From Perkinsus olseni (Eukaryota; Perkinsozoa; Perkinsida; Perkinsidae), in the NCBI GenBank assembly GCA_013115135.1, contig JABANP010000334.1:1-57133 (forward strand): a DNA stretch of 57,133 nt. The letters run 5' to 3'. The position numbers and the translations under genes are program-made. This document shows positions 55,341-57,133 of the stretch, one piece after another. The notes beneath the pieces were generated by a model, which was given only the letters and a program-made list of their open reading frames with translations, made no database searches and was not told the origin of the DNA. Every line of letters begins with the position of its first letter. Position 1 is the first letter of the stretch.

Positions 55341-55457
55341 GTAGAAACTTTTTCCCTGCAAGTGTACTTTTCCTCTCAAATACTGTTGACTACTTTCTAT
55401 CCTCCTTGCCGCCCTGAGCTAGGTCAATTAATACATGTCCTAGTACCGATTTTTTGA

Positions 55458-57133
55458 ATGATCTCACACCCTGCCCCGGAGTCGGAGGAGGCCGTGGGGG
55501 CTCCTGAGGCAACTGGTGGTGCCGCTTGCCGTGTCCAACAGCTCTGCACTCGCTGTCAGTCCAAGCTGGAGGTCGTTGATTACGATACCCAGGAGAAGCA
55601 GGTGTGAAGCATCTCTCGTAACTATCGACTGTCCTTGACAATGGGTTGTATTAGGCCAAGGCCGAGATAGCGGCTCGAGACCTAGAGGGTCGGATAGCGG
55701 CGGCAACAACAGACTGCCCGAGGAGTGCTTCACTACGAGAGGCTCTCGAGAAGGTAGACCGTCATGGGGAGGTACCTGGGGCCAGTGTGCGATCGTCCTT
55801 AGGGGAAGAATCTGAGCTCAGTGGAACGGCTGAGTCTGCTCGGCAGTGCCTTTGCTCTTGTACTACCGCCCGAGGCCCGGGAGAAGGATACTAGCGTGCC
55901 CCTCTGTGAGCCGTGTGCGATGGACGTGAGTCCACTAACGGTCATCTATCGAGGCCCTGCGGCAGTTCCCGCCCTAGGTGGTGGCCTTGTGGCAGCGAGA
56001 ACTGGCGCTGCGACGGGCGGAGCTAGCTGAGGCCGAGCTCGCCTTGGCAGAGCTGGATCAACAGGTGGCAGAGGGTGACGAGCAGGATGACGATGATGAC
56101 GACGTCCGGGCCCTCGAGGCCGAGGTAGGGGATCAGAGGCCGGTCCTCGGGTAACCGGATCGTCGACAGATAGCTGGCATGGAGAAGGAGTTGGAGGAGT
56201 TGAAGGACACTTCACAAGAACTGGAGGCTCGTCTAGAGACAGAGGAAGCGGAGGCGAGGGTCCAGCTCCGACGGGAAGAGTACCTCCATAAGGAGACCGA
56301 TGACTATATTGTAAGCTACAGTAGCGCGGCACAGCTTCGACTAGTACTAGGGAGCAGGTGGAACTGGTCGGCCATGAGGAGGCCACGGGTAGCGTTAAAG
56401 CCCAAGTAGAGTACACGAGCGCTGAGATATCAAGACTAAAAAGGACCAGCGTGCTGGCAATGGCCTTCAGGATTTGGTACTCAAGTAGCAGCTCGACCAT
56501 CTCGGACCCCCCGTCGTCGCAGGCACTCCGGGCCTTTTGGGAGCATCAACGGCTTTAGGATGGGCCGCGTACATGACTACCAGATCCCATGGTCGGAGAT
56601 AAACGTTGGGTGGGGGCAGATGGCCCTTCTTCTGGACGTCATCGTGCGGTAACTGTGGTGACCTTCTCGATAGGAGCCACCATACGCTGTGTCCCAGGCG
56701 AGTGGGAGTTCCCTCGGCTTATCGGCTTCTTCCGAGAGGTTCTTGCTCGGCTATACTACGAAAATCGGACAACACCGTGATGGAGCTGCACACTAGTGAC
56801 GGAGGGTTTGCCAGATTCTTCACTGGCCGCAAGTGAGTTCCTATGGGGTTGGCGAGAATGAAGTTAGCATGGGCACCGGGGACTTTCTCGAACGTTGTGT
56901 GTGAGAGACAGACGCTCCTTGGCACCTTCCTTCTTTGATCGTTTTCTCACGAGGCCCATTCACACGGATCATCACGCGAGGCGGATGAACGTTTCGGGAG
57001 CCTGCTGGCTATAGCGGTGCAGCTGCCGCCTTTAATGGGAGCTAGTTGGAGCCAGTGGGTCGCGTACGAAGCTCTCTGACTCTTGCCGTCCCTGCAACAC
57101 TGGTCTTTAAAGAGAGTATAGCCTAGAAGGCTG
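55458..57133 (+). CDS. BECN1: Beclin-1/ATG6 (Vps30)-like autophagy protein, 3' end unresolved
   Basis: Subunit of the class III PI3-kinase (Vps34) complex for autophagy and endosomal sorting. ATG at 55458 (MISHPAPESEEAVGAPEATG). The Cys pair CTRCQSKLEVVDYDTQEKQ corresponds to the N-terminal CxxC of Beclin. Then RLSLLGSAFALVLPPEARE, SVPLCEPCAMD (second Cys pair), a coiled coil (LWQRELALRRAELAEAELAL, IAGMEKELEELKDTSQELEA) and the evolutionarily conserved domain: LKRTSVLAMAFRIWYS / GTPGPFGSINGFRMGRVHDY, PWSEINVGWGQMALLLDVI. Later pieces read MELHTSDGGFARFFTGRK. The C-terminal part is unclear; an in-frame stop candidate is at 57077-57079 after WVAYEAL, but the gene may run past the window. Introns about 45-60 bp. 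Confidence 0.75.

Noticed and set aside
1..57133. CRISPR array, rRNA or spliced-leader gene
   Set aside because: No evenly spaced direct repeats with unique spacers, no rRNA core sequence and no dinoflagellate-type leader (CCGTAGCCAT...) seen on either strand.

Overview
The window is nuclear DNA of a protist-like eukaryote. Genes lie on both strands and are cut by many short introns (about 45-55 bp, mostly GT-AG, at least one GC-AG). Almost every recognisable protein is reached only by joining exons across these introns. The gene content (poly(A) polymerase, RIO2 kinase, tubulin-ligase-like enzyme, Beclin-like protein, ceramide-synthase-like protein), lineage-specific secreted families and helical organellar-type proteins suggest an alveolate, perhaps Perkinsus-like. 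That taxon is an inference, not a match I could test.

Layout. 1-893: non-coding, with simple repeats. 894-6491: a tyrosine-recombinase retrotransposon on the - strand with split direct repeats in the order A1-ORFs-B1-A2-B2; its gag, RT and recombinase frames are broken. 6686-8067: inositol 2-dehydrogenase-like gene (+). 8271-10781: poly(A) polymerase (+). About 11.1-12.2 kb: poorly resolved exons, possibly DENN/AVL9-like. 13.3-15.8 kb: large coiled-coil protein (+). 16.06-17.94 kb: secreted Cys-rich protein plus kappa-class GST (-), repeated at 42.96-44.94 kb. 18.29-19.29 kb (-) and 24.21-25.22 kb (+): two copies of a two-RRM protein, forming a 1.1 kb inverted repeat around a PDZ gene (19.56-21.88 kb, +). 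25.86-28.68 kb: three tandem maltose-O-acetyltransferase-type genes (-). 28.9-35.4 kb (+): TLC/ceramide-synthase-like, TSSC4-like, helical organellar-type and Arg-rich disordered genes. 35.9-43.4 kb: a cluster of small secreted proteins in paralogous pairs. 45.4-49.4 kb: TTLL (-). 49.6-51.8 kb: RIO2 kinase (-). 51.9-53.2 kb: PPR-like protein (-). 53.7-55.3 kb: C-CAP-like plus TPR protein (+). 55.5 kb to the end: Beclin-1/ATG6-like (+), 3' end unresolved.

The housekeeping genes serve separate jobs: mRNA 3' ends, 40S maturation, tubulin modification, autophagy and sphingolipid metabolism. The accessory part is shaped by local duplication: tandem acetyltransferases, an inverted RRM pair, a direct Cys-rich/GST pair, and two secreted-protein pairs. 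The most unusual single object is the split-repeat retrotransposon. The most lineage-specific content is the secreted-protein cluster. Some genes show one-base frame breaks that may be sequence errors or real decay.
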